Shown in pieces: positions 11,800-22,480 of a stretch of DNA of 64,000 nt. The stretch spans positions 11,553,200 to 11,617,199 of the forward strand of contig NW_022098044.1 in the NCBI RefSeq assembly GCF_002288925.2. The letters run 5' to 3'. A program made the translations under genes and the position numbers. This DNA comes from Delphinapterus leucas (taxonomy: Eukaryota; Chordata; Mammalia; Artiodactyla; Monodontidae). Under the pieces are notes generated by a model. That model worked only from the letters and a program-made list of their open reading frames with translations. It was not told where the DNA came from and ran no database searches. Positions within the stretch are counted from its first letter, which is position 1, and every line of letters begins with the position of its first letter.

Positions 11800-13395
11800 C
11801 CACAAAGCATCGAAGCTTCACAGGACCCAGAGTCTGTGCGACTCCACCCCGAGTCTCAGAGTCTCAACTGCACTCAGAGACTCAGAGTCTCAACAGAGAC
11901 TCCACTCTTGGAGGGCACACACAAAGTAGTGTGCACATCAGGACCCAGGGGAAGGAGCAGTCACCCCATAGGCGAATGACCAGACCTACCTGCTAGTTTT
12001 AGAGGTCTCCTGCAGAGGTGGGGAGTGGCTGTGGCTCACCATGGGGACAACGACACTGGAAGCAGAAGTTCTGGGAAATACTCCTTGGCGTGAGCCCTCC
12101 CAGAGTCCGCCATTAGCCCCACCAAGAGCAAGGTAGGCTCCAGTGCTGGGTCGCCTCAGGCCAAACAAACAACAGGGAGGGAACCCAGCCCCATGCATCA
12201 GCAGACAAGCGGATTAAACTTTTTATTACATTTTATTTAATCCACAGACAAGCAGTAAAGCTCTGCCCAGCAGAGCAACACCCAGCTCTACCCACCACCA
12301 GTCCCTCCCATAAGGAAGCTTGCACAAGCCTCTAAGATAGACTCATCCACCAGAGAGCAGACAGCAGAAGCAAGAACTACATTTCTGCAGCCTGTGGAAG
12401 GAAAACCACATTAACAGAAAGATAGAGAAAATGAAAAGGCAGAGGACTTTATACCAGATCAAGGAACGAGATAAATCCCCAGAAAAACAATGAAATGATG
12501 TGGGGATATGTAACCTTCCAGAAAAAGAATTTGGAATAATGATAGTGAAGATGATCCAAGACTTTGGAAAAAGAATGTAGGCAAAGATCGAGAAGATGCA
12601 AGAATTTTTTCATGTGCCAAGAAGCACATGAAAAGCTGCTCAACATCACTAATTATTAGAGAAATGCAAATCAAAACTACAGTGAGGTATCACCTCACAC
12701 CTGCTAAATGGGCATCATCAGAAAATCTACAAACAACAAATGCTGGAGAGGGTGTGGAGAAAAGGAACCCTCTTCCACTATTGGTGGGAATGTAAACTGA
12801 TACAGTCACTATGGAGAACAGTATGGAGGTTCCTTAAAAAACTAAAAATAGAATTACCATATGATCCAACAATCCCACTACTGGGCATATACCCAGAGAA
12901 AACCATAATTCAAAAAGATACATTCACCACAATGTTCATTGCAGCACTATTTACAATAGCCAGGTAATGGAAGCAACCTGAATGCCCACAGACAGACGAA
13001 TGGATAAAGATGTGGTACATATATAAAATGGAATATTACTCAGCCATAAAAAGGAATGAAATTGGGTCATTTGTAGAGATGTTGATGGATCTAGAGACTG
13101 TCATACAGAGTGAAGTAAGTCAGAAAGAGAAAAACAAATATTGTATATTAATGCATATATGTGGCACCTAGAAAAATGGTACAGATGAACCAGTTTTCAG
13201 GGCAGAAATAGAGACACAGATGTAGAGAACAAACGTATGGACACCAAGGGGGGAAAGCTGTGGGGGTGTGGTGGTGGGATGAGTTGGGAGATTGGGATTG
13301 ACATGTATACACTTATATGTATAAAATAGATAACAAATAAGAACCTGCTGTATAAAAAAATAAAAATAAAATTAAAAAATTAAAAAAATAAAAAT
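11800..13395 (+). mobile_element. L1 with its middle deleted (5' UTR-ORF1 start joined to ORF2 end)
   Basis: The 5' UTR of a cetartiodactyl-type L1 is recognisable from phrases such as CCTGCAGAGGTGGGGAGTGG, GGCGTGAGCCCTCCCAGAG and CAGCAGACAAGCGGATTAAA. It is followed by the ORF1 start near 12431. Near 12600 the text jumps to the distal part of ORF2 (CACATGAAAAGCTGCTCAAC) and then runs through the 3' UTR to an A-rich end at 13360-13395. Roughly 5 kb of the usual 6-kb element is missing. The upstream limit is approximate. Confidence 0.85.
12431..13171 (+). pseudogene. L1 ORF1 N-terminus fused to ORF2 C-terminus (broken)
   Basis: An ATG at 12431 opens with the lysine/arginine/glutamine-rich start typical of ORF1p in this L1 group. 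It stops after about 19 codons (TGA near 12488) although homology continues to about 12600. After the junction, fragments of the ORF2p C-terminal region follow, including a 75-codon open stretch at 12740-12967, ending in a stop near 13169. The RNA-binding core of ORF1p and the endonuclease and reverse transcriptase domains of ORF2p are all absent, so no activity is possible. Confidence 0.8.
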
Positions 13396-14690
13396 AAAAC
13401 AGAAAAAGTTCTTCCCTTCACATAGATGTATTTATATGAATGAATGATTTCTATGCTTGTATCTATAAATACAAAAAAGAGGAATAAAATCTACCTTGAA
13501 CCAAAAATGAAAAAAAGAAAAAAAAAACAGAACCCACCAGTTATACAAGGAAAACCCTATCAGGGCACTTGCTCCAGTGGTAAACAATTCTGAAGTTGGT
13601 CAGAGGTGGGGAAATCTCCCATGCAGCCAGCAGCCCCGCCCCCCGCAATAAGCGTCCTCATTGCAAAGCTGGGGGACCGTGCTGAGGCGTCTCTGAGTAA
13701 ACGTGAGCTGAGCCCCAAGTAGATGCTGCTGAACTGTTCCCACCCTTCCCAGGTAAAACACCTGAATGTGTATAAGGACTTGAAATCCTAGAGGAAGGGC
13801 CGTGGAGCCACACCAGCGACAGCAGGCCGGCCAACTTGGTGCCTGCAGGCCAGCCAGGATGGTCCTGGCCCCGGGCGCTCTTCTGGAAGCTTTCCATTTC
13901 CCTGAGGTACCCCTCCTGCCCCGGCCCCCACTGCTTTTTTCCTTCCTCACCTCTGCTCGGGGAGAAATTACAGCGGCAGGTATGGGTGACACATCCTCTT
14001 CTTTAGGAGGTGGCAGCCTGGCAACTCCTGCAGAAAGTCCAGCAGAGCCCCACTCACACCGGGCCACCCACAAAGCCGTGGCCCCTCACTCCCTCCCACC
14101 AGCACAGCCCCGAGACTGCTGACGGAGCAGAGAATATGGCGTCAGGCACAGCTGCAGGGGCTCTTGCTGCCTGGAGCGGTGTTTATATTGACCTCAACCC
14201 AGGCACACCTGGGGAGGGCTGGCCGGCAGGGTCAGGCTGCCCAGGTCAGCCAATCCTCACCCTTCAGGGGCTCACAGTTGCAGAAAATGGACCTTGCTGA
14301 ACTGGCCAGGTCCAAGGAACAGGTATGGGCTCCTGAGAGTCAGGATAGACAAGGGACTGCAGCTCCGGCTTGTTTTCTAATCATTTTATCTGGCCCATGA
14401 GTGCGAGACAACTTCAAGAAGACCCTCTCCTAATGAGAGGAACCCAGGAGTCAGGGAGAGGAGGGGTGGTGGGTGGAGACAGAGGCCTGGTGCCCCGGCT
14501 GCAGTGGAAGTCTCTGGAAGACCAGGCGGAGGGAGGCCGCACAGAGTGATGCCCAGGGTCACAGACCTGTCAGAGCTGCTGTTTGTTAGTTCAAGTCCTG
14601 CTCTGAGGTGCTCTTTGTCATCTCTGAGCGACAGGTGAGCTGGGGGTGCTCTGCACTGAGGGCTATGTGCACGGTTCCTGTGTGCCCAGC
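13396..14690. other. Unassigned stretch, GC-rich from about 13600
   Basis: After the L1 tail there is about 200 bp of AT-rich DNA with A-runs, then about 1.1 kb of GC-rich sequence with scattered CpG. Overlapping open frames occur on both strands (the longest is 157 codons on the minus strand, 13600-14073, and there is one of 106 codons on the plus strand, 13802-14122). Their composition (proline, alanine, arginine, serine) is what any GC-rich DNA would give, and I recognise no domain. It could be part of the retroviral remnant further right, a degenerate CpG island or a segmental duplication. Confidence 0.4.
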
Positions 14691-14694
14691 CCTG

Positions 14695-15036
14695 CCGGGG
14701 TACCTGCCCAGGGGAGCTCCGTATCCTGGGAGGGGCCTGACCACGAGAGCCCCATGGGCTGCTGGGTAGCTGCACAGGTGAGCTCCATACCCTGGGAGGG
14801 GCCTGAACATGAGAGCCCCGTGGGCTGCTGGGGATCTGCCCAGGTGAGCCCCATATACTGGGAGGGGCCTAACCACTAGAGCCCCGTGGGCTGCTGAGGA
14901 CCTGCCCAGGTGAACTCAATATCCTGGGAGGGGCTTCACCATGAGAGCCCCATGGGCTGCGGGGGGACCTGCCCAGGTGAGCTCCATATCCTGGGATTGG
15001 CCTGACCACGAGAGCCCCGTGGGCTGCTGGGGATGT
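14695..15036. repeat. 66-67-bp minisatellite, about five copies
   Basis: The unit contains GGTGAGCTCCATATCCTGGG, GGGGCCTGACCA, GAGAGCCCCGTGGGCTGCTG and ACCTGCCCA. The GAGCTCC-like landmark recurs at 14713, 14780, 14846, 14912 and 14979 (spacings 67, 66, 66, 67). Copies differ by a few substitutions. The last copy runs directly into retroviral pol sequence near 15037. A period near a multiple of three keeps frames open on both strands, so the short ORFs here are not evidence of a gene. Confidence 0.9.
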
Positions 15037-15044
15037 GGTAAAGG

Positions 15045-16240
15045 ATGTCAGGACAGTCAGTGAAGCCACCGAGGATATACATCCAGTAGTTCCTAATTCC
15101 TACACCCTGCTGGTCATTCTACCATCCACCAGGACATGGTATTCTGTATTAGACTTCAGTGATGCCTTCTTCTGTATTCCATTAGTCCCAGAGTCACAAG
15201 AAATTTTGGCTTGTGAGTGGCAGGACTCAACATACAACAAAAACAATACTGCTGGCTGTCCTGCCCCAGGGGTTCAAAAATTCCCACACCATCTTTGGGG
15301 AAACGTTAGCTAAAGACCTAAAAGTTCTACCTCTGGAAAAGGGAACCCTTCTTCAATATGCAGATGACATTCTGATCGCCAGCCCTACTAAGGAGGCCTC
15401 TGAACTACCCAGCCAATAAAGGATAAAAGGTGTCCAAGAGAAAGGCTCAAATATCACAGACTAAGGTGACCTGCCTGGGCTTCATTCTCACAGAAGGTCG
15501 GAGAAGCGCATCCCAGGAAAGGGAAGAAGCCATTTGCAGCCTTACCCCTTCTAAAACTAGAAGACAGTTTAGGGGTTCCTGGGGAGGCCGGGGTTTGCTG
15601 CATCTGGATCCCTAACTACAGTCTAATAGCTGGGCCTCTGTATGAAACACTGAAAGGAAAAGATGATGATCCTTTTGAATAGAATCCAGAAGAGGCCTTT
15701 CAAGAATGGAAAGAGCAGTTAATTCAGATCCTTGCCCTGGAACTCCCTAATTTAGCTAAACCCTTTGACCTTTGCATTCCCGGTCGAAGGTGAATCGCCC
15801 TTGGAGTATTAGTGTAAAAACTGGGACCACTTGAAATTGAACAATGCAAGAATGCCCTCCAGGTAGGATAAACTACAGTCATCAAGGGCTTGGCCCGCCG
15901 CCCCATCCGGCCAGGATACTGGGGGTATCTAAAAACCTGGAAATCAGCAGCCCACAAGGCCAGCTCCCTCCTAAGGGAAAAGGACCCCACGTGGTGATCC
16001 TAACCACCCACCATGCCCTGAAGTTGCAGGGGTCGCTCCGTGGGCACACTGACCTCGAGTGAGGAGGCCCTCCAACTCCAACCTCCAGAGAGACAACCGG
16101 GGGCAACGGGCCCCCATGACGACTCGTGTGACCATCACTTAACCTGGAGTTTCTCTCAGAAAACAACAAGAGTGTGCCCCAAAAGAGCAGACTACTGCTT
16201 GCAGGACTTACTGCACCCAGAGGGGAGCTAATAAGCTTGG
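15045..16240 (+). pseudogene. ERV pol fragment (reverse transcriptase to RNase H region), broken
   Basis: The region translates, in changing frames, into blocks typical of gamma-like retroviral reverse transcriptase. These include the stretch leading to the first catalytic aspartate (about 15040-15190) and a YADD-type active-site motif at 15357-15368. The downstream thumb and RNase H-side blocks run to about 16060. In-frame stops occur at about 15311, 15417 and 15613, among others, and frame changes are needed to follow the homology, so no product is expected. Everything after 15800 is less certain. Confidence 0.75.
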
Positions 16241-16329
16241 CGGGGGAACCGTATATCACGCTGTCACCATAGAAAAGCCTACAGACACCGCGGTGACGGC
16301 GGCCAATAAGACCGGCTGGACTCCTGGCT

Positions 16330-16515
16330 GCTTCAAAAGGCCGTTGACTCAGTGGCCGTCATGGTCCAGGATCACCACTGACCCTGGACCGTCTGGGAGT
16401 TGAGCAGGCAGGGCTGTGACACCTGGTGCTGTTTGTACGTTAATTCAGGGGCCTAATTGAAGAAAGCGCAGACTACTGGTCCGAGCATCTAGGCTGGCAG
16501 AAACCGTCAGCCTAA
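16330..16515 (+). pseudogene. ERV env transmembrane-subunit remnant
   Basis: A short stretch resembles the region of class I retroviral env TM around the conserved paired-cysteine motif (TGCTGTTTGT near 16427). It is broken by stops (one near 16412) and has no surface subunit upstream and no complete membrane anchor downstream. It is a decayed fragment with no plausible function. Confidence 0.55.
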
Positions 16516-16589
16516 GGTGGCCGAACAAATGTGGGGCGGGGTTAAACCGGCCCCCCCAGCGTCTCTGCGCATCTGTTTCCTGGACCCTT

Positions 16590-17272
16590 AAAGGTCATTA
16601 GAATGTATAACACTTCCAATGCTGGTGCTCAGGCGGACGAGCAGTGAGGCAGGAGGCCTGGGGACAATCAACGTCACCTGGAGGCTGCTAGGGAGAAGTT
16701 CTGCCCCCTCCCACCCGGGTATGAGGACTCCCAGCTCAGCACGAAGCAGTTACAGAAGAGGGGTCTGCACCCTCAGCGCCCCAAGAATGAGGAACAGGAC
16801 AAAAGGCAGAGGAGGGGTTTGTCACCGGCAAAGCCCATTAAAAATTTCTGGGAGATAAAAATAGAATCTGGGCAATAAAATAAAGTCTAACCTTTTTTTC
16901 CTTTGTGCTTTGTCTAATCTCACGTGCTCCTAGGGTTCCGCATGCAGAGGTCCCACACCCGGCACTTCAGACCCGATTTCCTAGTGCAGAATGGCTGGGT
17001 CGACACCTCAGCTCGAGGGCCCCGTGCAGACTCCGCGACATAGAGCCTAAGCTGCAGCCAATACGGCCCTTGAGAGCTCCGCCCCCTCCCTGCTGCTGAC
17101 GCTGCCGGGATCCCTACACAGCCCGCGGAGGAGCACACGCTATCACCTCTCCATTCTCTGATCAAAATATAAAGTTTCCTTTGCTTCTGAACCAAACTCA
17201 GTCTCGATCTGTTGGCTCCAATGACACTGGGCAGGGAGACCCTTGTTGGGGCCCACTCTGGAGGATCAGTAA
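16590..17272 (+). mobile_element. ERV 3' long terminal repeat
   Basis: The segment after the env remnant has LTR-like features: polyadenylation-type AATAAAATAAAG near 16876, a TATA/poly-A-like AAAATATAAAG at about 17163-17174, and a U5-like 3' end with CTCGATCTGTTGGCTCC, finishing GGATCAGTAACA at 17272. The 5' limit is approximate and I could not fix flanking duplications. Confidence 0.65.
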
Positions 17273-17604
17273 CAGAATTTGAGAACATTGTAACTTCAAT
17301 GAACAGATGTGTGAGCCAAACTGTAATTAACATAGAGCAGTGTGTAAGGCTCGGGTAAAATAAGATGTTTCCAACACTTCCATTTGATATTTCCACCACT
17401 TTATTACAAGCAAGTTCAGTGAAGAGGTTTGTCTTATTTGTCAGGTCAACATTAGAGAAATGAAGTGATTTCTTTCCAAGGATGTAGATCTAATAATCTT
17501 GGCTGAAGCTTCAATCTTGTTTTGAATGCTTTTCCATTGAAAATGATACCTCTCTTTCAGCTCCCCCATTTCTGAGAAGTATAAAATCTTATAATTTATT
17601 ATTA
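17273..17604. other. Unassigned AT-rich spacer
   Basis: About 330 bp between the LTR and the start of array 2. I see no repeat family, coding signal or regulatory motif that I can support. Confidence 0.4.
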
Positions 17605-18254
17605 CCAAAGGGGAAAGGTGGGAGGAGGGATAAATGAACAGTTTGGGATTAACACATACACACTGCTATGTATAAAATAGATCATCAACAAGGAACTACT
17701 GTATAGCACAGGGAACTACACTCAATATTTTGCAATAACCTATAAGGGGAAATAATCTGAAAAAGAATAAATATTTTTATCGACATCATCTATCAACTAC
17801 AGATAAAATGTAACCTAATGGAAGCCGATGGTGAGCGCTTCTGACCCTGAAGACTTCAATCATCTAAAGTTCGGACTCTGCCTACACCCCAAGGCCCTTA
17901 ATGAACATACGTGTAGCCGTAGCTTAAAAATTCCCCAGCTTGGGGTTCGGGGAGACACTGATTTGGAAAAAATCCTGGTGTTCTCCTTACATGCACGGGA
18001 CCCTTCCTACTGCTAAAACATGCCTGTCACACCCAGAGGATGGTACACTGTCTGATCGGGAAGAGTTTGGAAAACGCATCTCATCTCCGCATCTCCCGGT
18101 GCTTGGGTTCACCCCTCCAGCGTCTTTCCTAACAATCTCCCCACTTGGGGATGTCAGCACCGTCAACATCCTGTTGCGCACAGTTTGGAATTTGTCCAGA
18201 GGATGAAGCGGAAGGATGAGAAACAATGAGAGACAAGTCCTAGATGTTCGGACA
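17605..18254 (+). repeat. Array 2 partial monomer M0 (left edge, recombined)
   Basis: It starts with an L1 3' UTR tail (GGGGAAAGGTGGGAGGAGGG to about 17790), continues with an LTR-like fragment, and then joins the array-specific block at about 18000 (CTTCCTACTGCTAAAACATG). The first part of the array-specific block, present in M1-M5, is replaced by the LTR fragment. Confidence 0.7.
17800..17998 (+). mobile_element. Retroviral LTR-like fragment
   Basis: The sequence around CTGAAGACTTCAATCATC, TTAATGAACATACGTGTAGC and GGTTCGGGGAGACACTG has the look of the R-U5 end of a class I ERV LTR. It is truncated on both sides and fused to satellite sequence. The assignment rests on general resemblance only, and the limits are approximate. 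Confidence 0.45.
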
Positions 18255-19910
18255 GGCACATGTCACTCTAATTTCCAATCAGGAAGACGAATTGACCAAA
18301 GGCTAGGATTGCCCACGGAAACAGAATAGGGCTTGAGGAAATCCCGCTGTTTTGTGGCCAGTTCCCAAAAACACAAGTTGAAAAATGGAACTCAGGGGCA
18401 CTAAAATTCATGAAACTGCAGAGTTGAAAATATCTATCGTCAAAAAATGTCTTGAGGGAAGTCACCAAAAAGGACTTGTAAGCAAGGGAGAATGGCAGGA
18501 AAGGGATTTGAAGAGGTAGAAAGGACTCGCCATAAAAGCACAAGAAGAGGGGCTGAACATCTCCAACGATGCAGTTGGCCAAAAAGGGCATATGCGTTTT
18601 TTCTGAATATATTCAAGAAAAGAGCATACACTCTTTTTAGCCAACCAAACAGGTGGGCACTGGAAATCAATACTACAAAAGGCATCACTTCGCATCAGTC
18701 AGAAGAGCCGTCCTCATAAAGTGTAAACACCAGAAATGCAGGACAGGGCGAGGAGAAAAGGGAGCCCTGTGAGGCTGATAGTGGAAATGTAAATTGCCAA
18801 CGGCCACTCTGGAGAAGTGTGTTGTGTTTACTAAACATCTAAAAAATGAGCTACAGAGGATAGGGCACTTGCACTCATGGGCGTATATCTTGGGAAAAAC
18901 AAAACTCGACAGGACACAGGCACCCCAACATTTACCACACCTCTGTTTAAAAAAGCCTCGATTTGGATATAACCTAAATGACCCTGGAAGGAAAAAATGG
19001 ATAAGAGAGATGTGGTACTTACGTAGAGTGGAATATTACTCAGCCCGGAAATCAACGAAATAAGGCCAGTTGCAACAACTCCGGAAGAGCTACGTAGCTA
19101 CAGATGAAATAAATTACAAAACAGAAACATAGTCAAATATGTAGAAAACACACATAAGGCTGCTAAACGGGAAAGGTGGGGAGGGGTGAGGCATTATCCA
19201 GGAGGTTGAAATTAGCAAAGACACCGTTCCAAATACCAAATTGATAATCGACAAGGCCTACATGGTACCTCAAAGAACTGCACTCAGCACAGTCAAGTCA
19301 CCGGAAAAGAATATATACAACTGGTAAGAATCTGAAAAAAAATTATTGATGTCTCTCTGTACGTGAATCAAGTAGATGTACAGCAGCAAGAAACAGAGCA
19401 TTGAAAATCAACTGTAACCCATGTAAAAATAAATTTAAAAAAAAGACAGTGAGACAGAGAAAAATTCTTATAACTCTCGCTCAGGAGCTGTGATTCAACA
19501 TGGATTGAACACATCTAGACCCACAGCAGGATGAGACATAAGTCTGGAAACTATTCTTGCTAAGAGAATTAGTGAGGTTGGGTGAGGAAATGCAGACCCG
19601 TTAAAGTAATACTGCCTGGTACCCATTCCATGGGTACCAAATCTGCAGGTTCAAGGGAATCTTCCTACAGCTAAAACATGCATGGGAAACCAAGAGGACT
19701 GTACACCATGTGATGGGGTAAGGTGTCTAAAATGCACATTATTTTTCATCTCCTGGAGATCGGGTTCGCCACTCCAGCTGCTTTACTAAAAATCTCCCAA
19801 CTTGGAGAATCAGCAGCTTTAACCTCCTGTTTCGCACAGTTTGCAATTTGTCCAGAGGATGAATGGGAAGAGGGGGAACCAATGAGAGACTAGCTGTAGG
19901 TGTTTCGACA
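18255..19910 (+). repeat. Array 2 monomer M1
   Basis: At 1656 bp it is the shortest complete monomer and clearly diverged from M2-M4. It retains the full order of 5' block, palindrome (18577-18644), L1 3' end and array-specific block. Confidence 0.8.
18577..18644. repeat. Palindrome of M1 (decayed)
   Basis: The arms begin TTGGCCAAAAAGGGCATATG and end CTCTTTTTAGCCAACC around the centre CTGAATATATTCAAG. Several mismatches have accumulated, so this copy would form an imperfect hairpin. Confidence 0.85.
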
Positions 19911-21662
19911 GGCACATGTCACTCTATTTCGCATCAGAAAGAAGAATTAACCAACGGCTCGGCCTGACGCCCCGGAACCAGAATAGAGCCTGAAGCAATC
20001 CTACGGTTTTGCGGCCAGCTCACAAAAAAGCGAGTTAGAAAACGGAGCTCAGGGGCACTGCAATTCACAAAACGGCAGAGTTATAAAGGACAACTGTCGT
20101 CCAAAAATATATTGAGGTAAGGCAACGAAGAGGTTTTGAAAGCAAGGGAGAATTGCAGGCAACGGATTTCAAGAGGTAGATTGGAGTTGCCTTTAAAACA
20201 CATGAATAGTGGCAGGACTTCGACAATGATTACATTGGCCAAAAAGGGCGGATGCGTTTTTTCCTGAATATATTCAGGAAAAAAAGCATCCGCCTTTTTT
20301 GGCCATCCAAGCAAGTGGGCAATGCAAATCCTTACTACTAAGAAGTCTCACTTTCCACCGGTCAAAAGGGCCATCCAAAAAAAGTGTAAAAACCAGAAAG
20401 GAATGACAGGCCATGGAGAACAGGGAGCCTTGTTACCCTGATGGGTGGGATGTAAATTGCCAACAGCCACTCTGGAGAAGTGAATGGTGTTTCCTAAAAC
20501 ATCTCAAAAACAGAGCTACAGAGCATAGGGCACTTCCCCCATGGGCGTATATCTTGCAAAAAATAAAAATCAAAAAGACACAGGCACCCCACAATTTAGG
20601 GCTGCTATGTTTACAAGAACCTCAAGTTCAGTACACCTTAAATATTCCAGGAAAGAGAAAAATGGATAAAGAAGTTGCGGTAATTATGTAGAACGGATTT
20701 TCACTCAGCCATGAAATCAATGTTCTAAGTCTAGTAGCAGCATAATGAGTGGATTTAGGTATGACGATTCTAAGTGAAATAAGTCACACAAAAAAAGAAA
20801 CTTATCATAAGATATCATTTATAGAGGGAATGTACACATGGCTACACATGAACTGAATTACAGAGCAGAACAAGAGTCTCACATTTAGAAAAAAAAACTT
20901 ATGCCTGCTTAAGGGGAAAGGTGAGGTGGGGTGATGCAAAAAACCAGAGTTTGAAATTAGCACAGATACCATTCCATAAACCACATATGTAATAGACAAG
21001 ACCTACTCCTTGCTCAATGAACTAGACTCAACACTCCCTATTCACCTCAGGGGAATATATCTGACTAGTAAGAAACTTAAAACCTATGTATTGATATGTC
21101 CCCGTAAGGGAATCAAGTGTGTGTAGAGCAGCATAAACACAGCAGTGAAAATCACCTAAACCCCATTATAAAAATAAATTTCAATAACAAAACACAAAGA
21201 CAGCGAAAGAGAGAAAAATTATTAGAAAATTCGTTCAGGGGCTGTGATGCCACCTATATTGACCACATCGACACCCACACCTGGATGAGACATAAGGCTG
21301 GACAGTCTTGGGGCTGAGAGAATTGGTGAGGTTGGGTGAGCAAATGCAGGCCCTTTAAAGTAATACTGCGTGCTACGCATTCCATGGGTCCCAACTCTCC
21401 AGGTTCAAGGGAATCTTCCTACAGCTAAAACATGCATGGGAAACCCAGAGGATGGTACACGGTGTGATCGGGAAAGGTTTCTAAAATGCACCTCATTTTA
21501 CCTCTCCTGGTGCTCGGGTTCGCCATTCCAGCTGCTTTACTAACAATCTCCCCACTTAGAGCGTCAGTGCCTTTAACCTCTTGTTTTGCAGTTTGCAATT
21601 TGTGCCGAGGATGAACTGGAAGAAGGGGAACCAGTGAGAGACTAGCTGTAGGTGTTTGGACA
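19911..21662 (+). repeat. Array 2 monomer M2
   Basis: An uninterrupted 1752-bp monomer of the homogenised core group (M2-M4). It is a good reference copy: 5' block 19911-20215, palindrome 20237-20304, L1-derived part to about 21200, array-specific block about 21235-21662. Confidence 0.85.
20237..20304. repeat. Palindrome of M2 (68 bp, 32 of 34 pairs)
   Basis: The arms 20237-20270 and 20271-20304 meet without a spacer at GAATA/TATTC. By hand count only two of 34 positions fail to pair (20246 with 20295, 20256 with 20285). The pair 20251-20290 is G-C, where M3 has T-A. Confidence 0.95.
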
Positions 21663-21984
21663 GGCACAGGTCACTCTAAATTCCCATCAGGAAGAAGAAT
21701 TAACCAAAGGCTCAGCCTGCTGCCTTGGAGCCAGAACACGGCCTGAAGCAATCCTGCGGTTTTGCGGCCAGCTCACAAAAAAGCGAGTTGAAAAATGGAG
21801 CGCAGGGGCACTGCAATTCACAAACCTTCAGTTATAAAGGAGAACCCTCGTCCAAAAATATATTGAGGTAAGGCAACGAAGAGGTTTTGAAAGCAAGGCA
21901 GAATTGCAGGCAACAGATTTCAAGAGGTAAATTGGAGTCGCTTTTAAAGCACATGAAAAGCGGCAGAATTTCGACAATGATGCC

Positions 21985-22058
21985 GTTGGCCAAAAAGGGC
22001 GTATGCGTTTTTTCCTGAATATATTCAGGAAAAAACGCATACGCCCTTTTTGGACAAC
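21985..22058. repeat. Palindrome of M3 (perfect over 64 bp)
   Basis: From 21990 to 22053 every base pairs with its partner (sum of coordinates 44043), with no spacer: 32-bp arms that meet at GAATA/TATTC. With one mismatch (21989 with 22054) the pairing extends to 21985-22058. Such a sequence can extrude a cruciform or fold into a long hairpin when single-stranded. Each arm carries an A5/T5 run, a GC-rich segment and a T6/A6 run. Confidence 0.97.
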
Positions 22059-22265
22059 CAAGCAAATGGGCCATGCAAATCATCACTACAAAGAAGTCTC
22101 ACTTCCCACCGGTCAAAAGGGCCATCGGAAAGAAGTGTAAACATCAGAAAGGCTGGACAGGCCATGGAGAACAGGGAGACCTGTTACGCTGATGGGCGGG
22201 ATGTAAATTGCCAACAGCGACTTTGGAGGAGTGTATAGTGTTTCCTAAAATATCTGAAAAACAGA

Positions 22266-22480
22266 GGGCTTCCCTGGTGGCGCAGTGGTTGAGAGTCCAC
22301 CTGCCAATGCAGGGACATGGGTTCGTGCCCCAGTGCGGGAAGATCCCACATGCCGCGGAGCGGCTGGGCCCGTGAGCCATGGCCACTGAGCCTGCGCGTC
22401 CGGAGCATGTGCTCCGCAACGGGATAGGCCGCAACAGTGAGAGGCCCGCGTACCGGAAAACAAACAAACAAACAAACAAA
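22266..22480 (+). mobile_element. CHR-2-type tRNA-derived SINE
   Basis: The SINE head and body are as in the other copies, with a tail of (CAAA) repeats. The flanks carry an imperfect duplication (TATCTGAAAAACAGA before, TACCTAAAAAACAGA after). The site is empty in M2 and M4, so insertion followed array amplification. Confidence 0.93.

Larger units (their letters stand above)
15037..17272 (+). mobile_element. Class I (gamma-like) endogenous retrovirus remnant
   Basis: In order, the sequence shows reverse transcriptase and RNase H-region pol fragments, a short env transmembrane remnant and a 3' LTR. No gag, protease, integrase or env surface region is evident between them, and no 5' LTR is seen on the left, where a minisatellite abuts pol. 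Frames are interrupted by many stops and frameshifts. It is an old, non-functional copy described here only as a fossil. Confidence 0.8.

Noticed and set aside
13600..14122. Overlapping 157- and 106-codon frames in the GC-rich stretch as a host gene.
   Set aside because: Frames are open on both strands at once, rich in Pro/Ala/Arg/Ser as GC-rich DNA gives, and no domain or splice structure is recognisable.
14586..15069. Repetitive short proteins predicted on both strands across 14586-15069.
   Set aside because: The 66-67-bp minisatellite period keeps frames nearly in phase; this is a by-product of the repeat.
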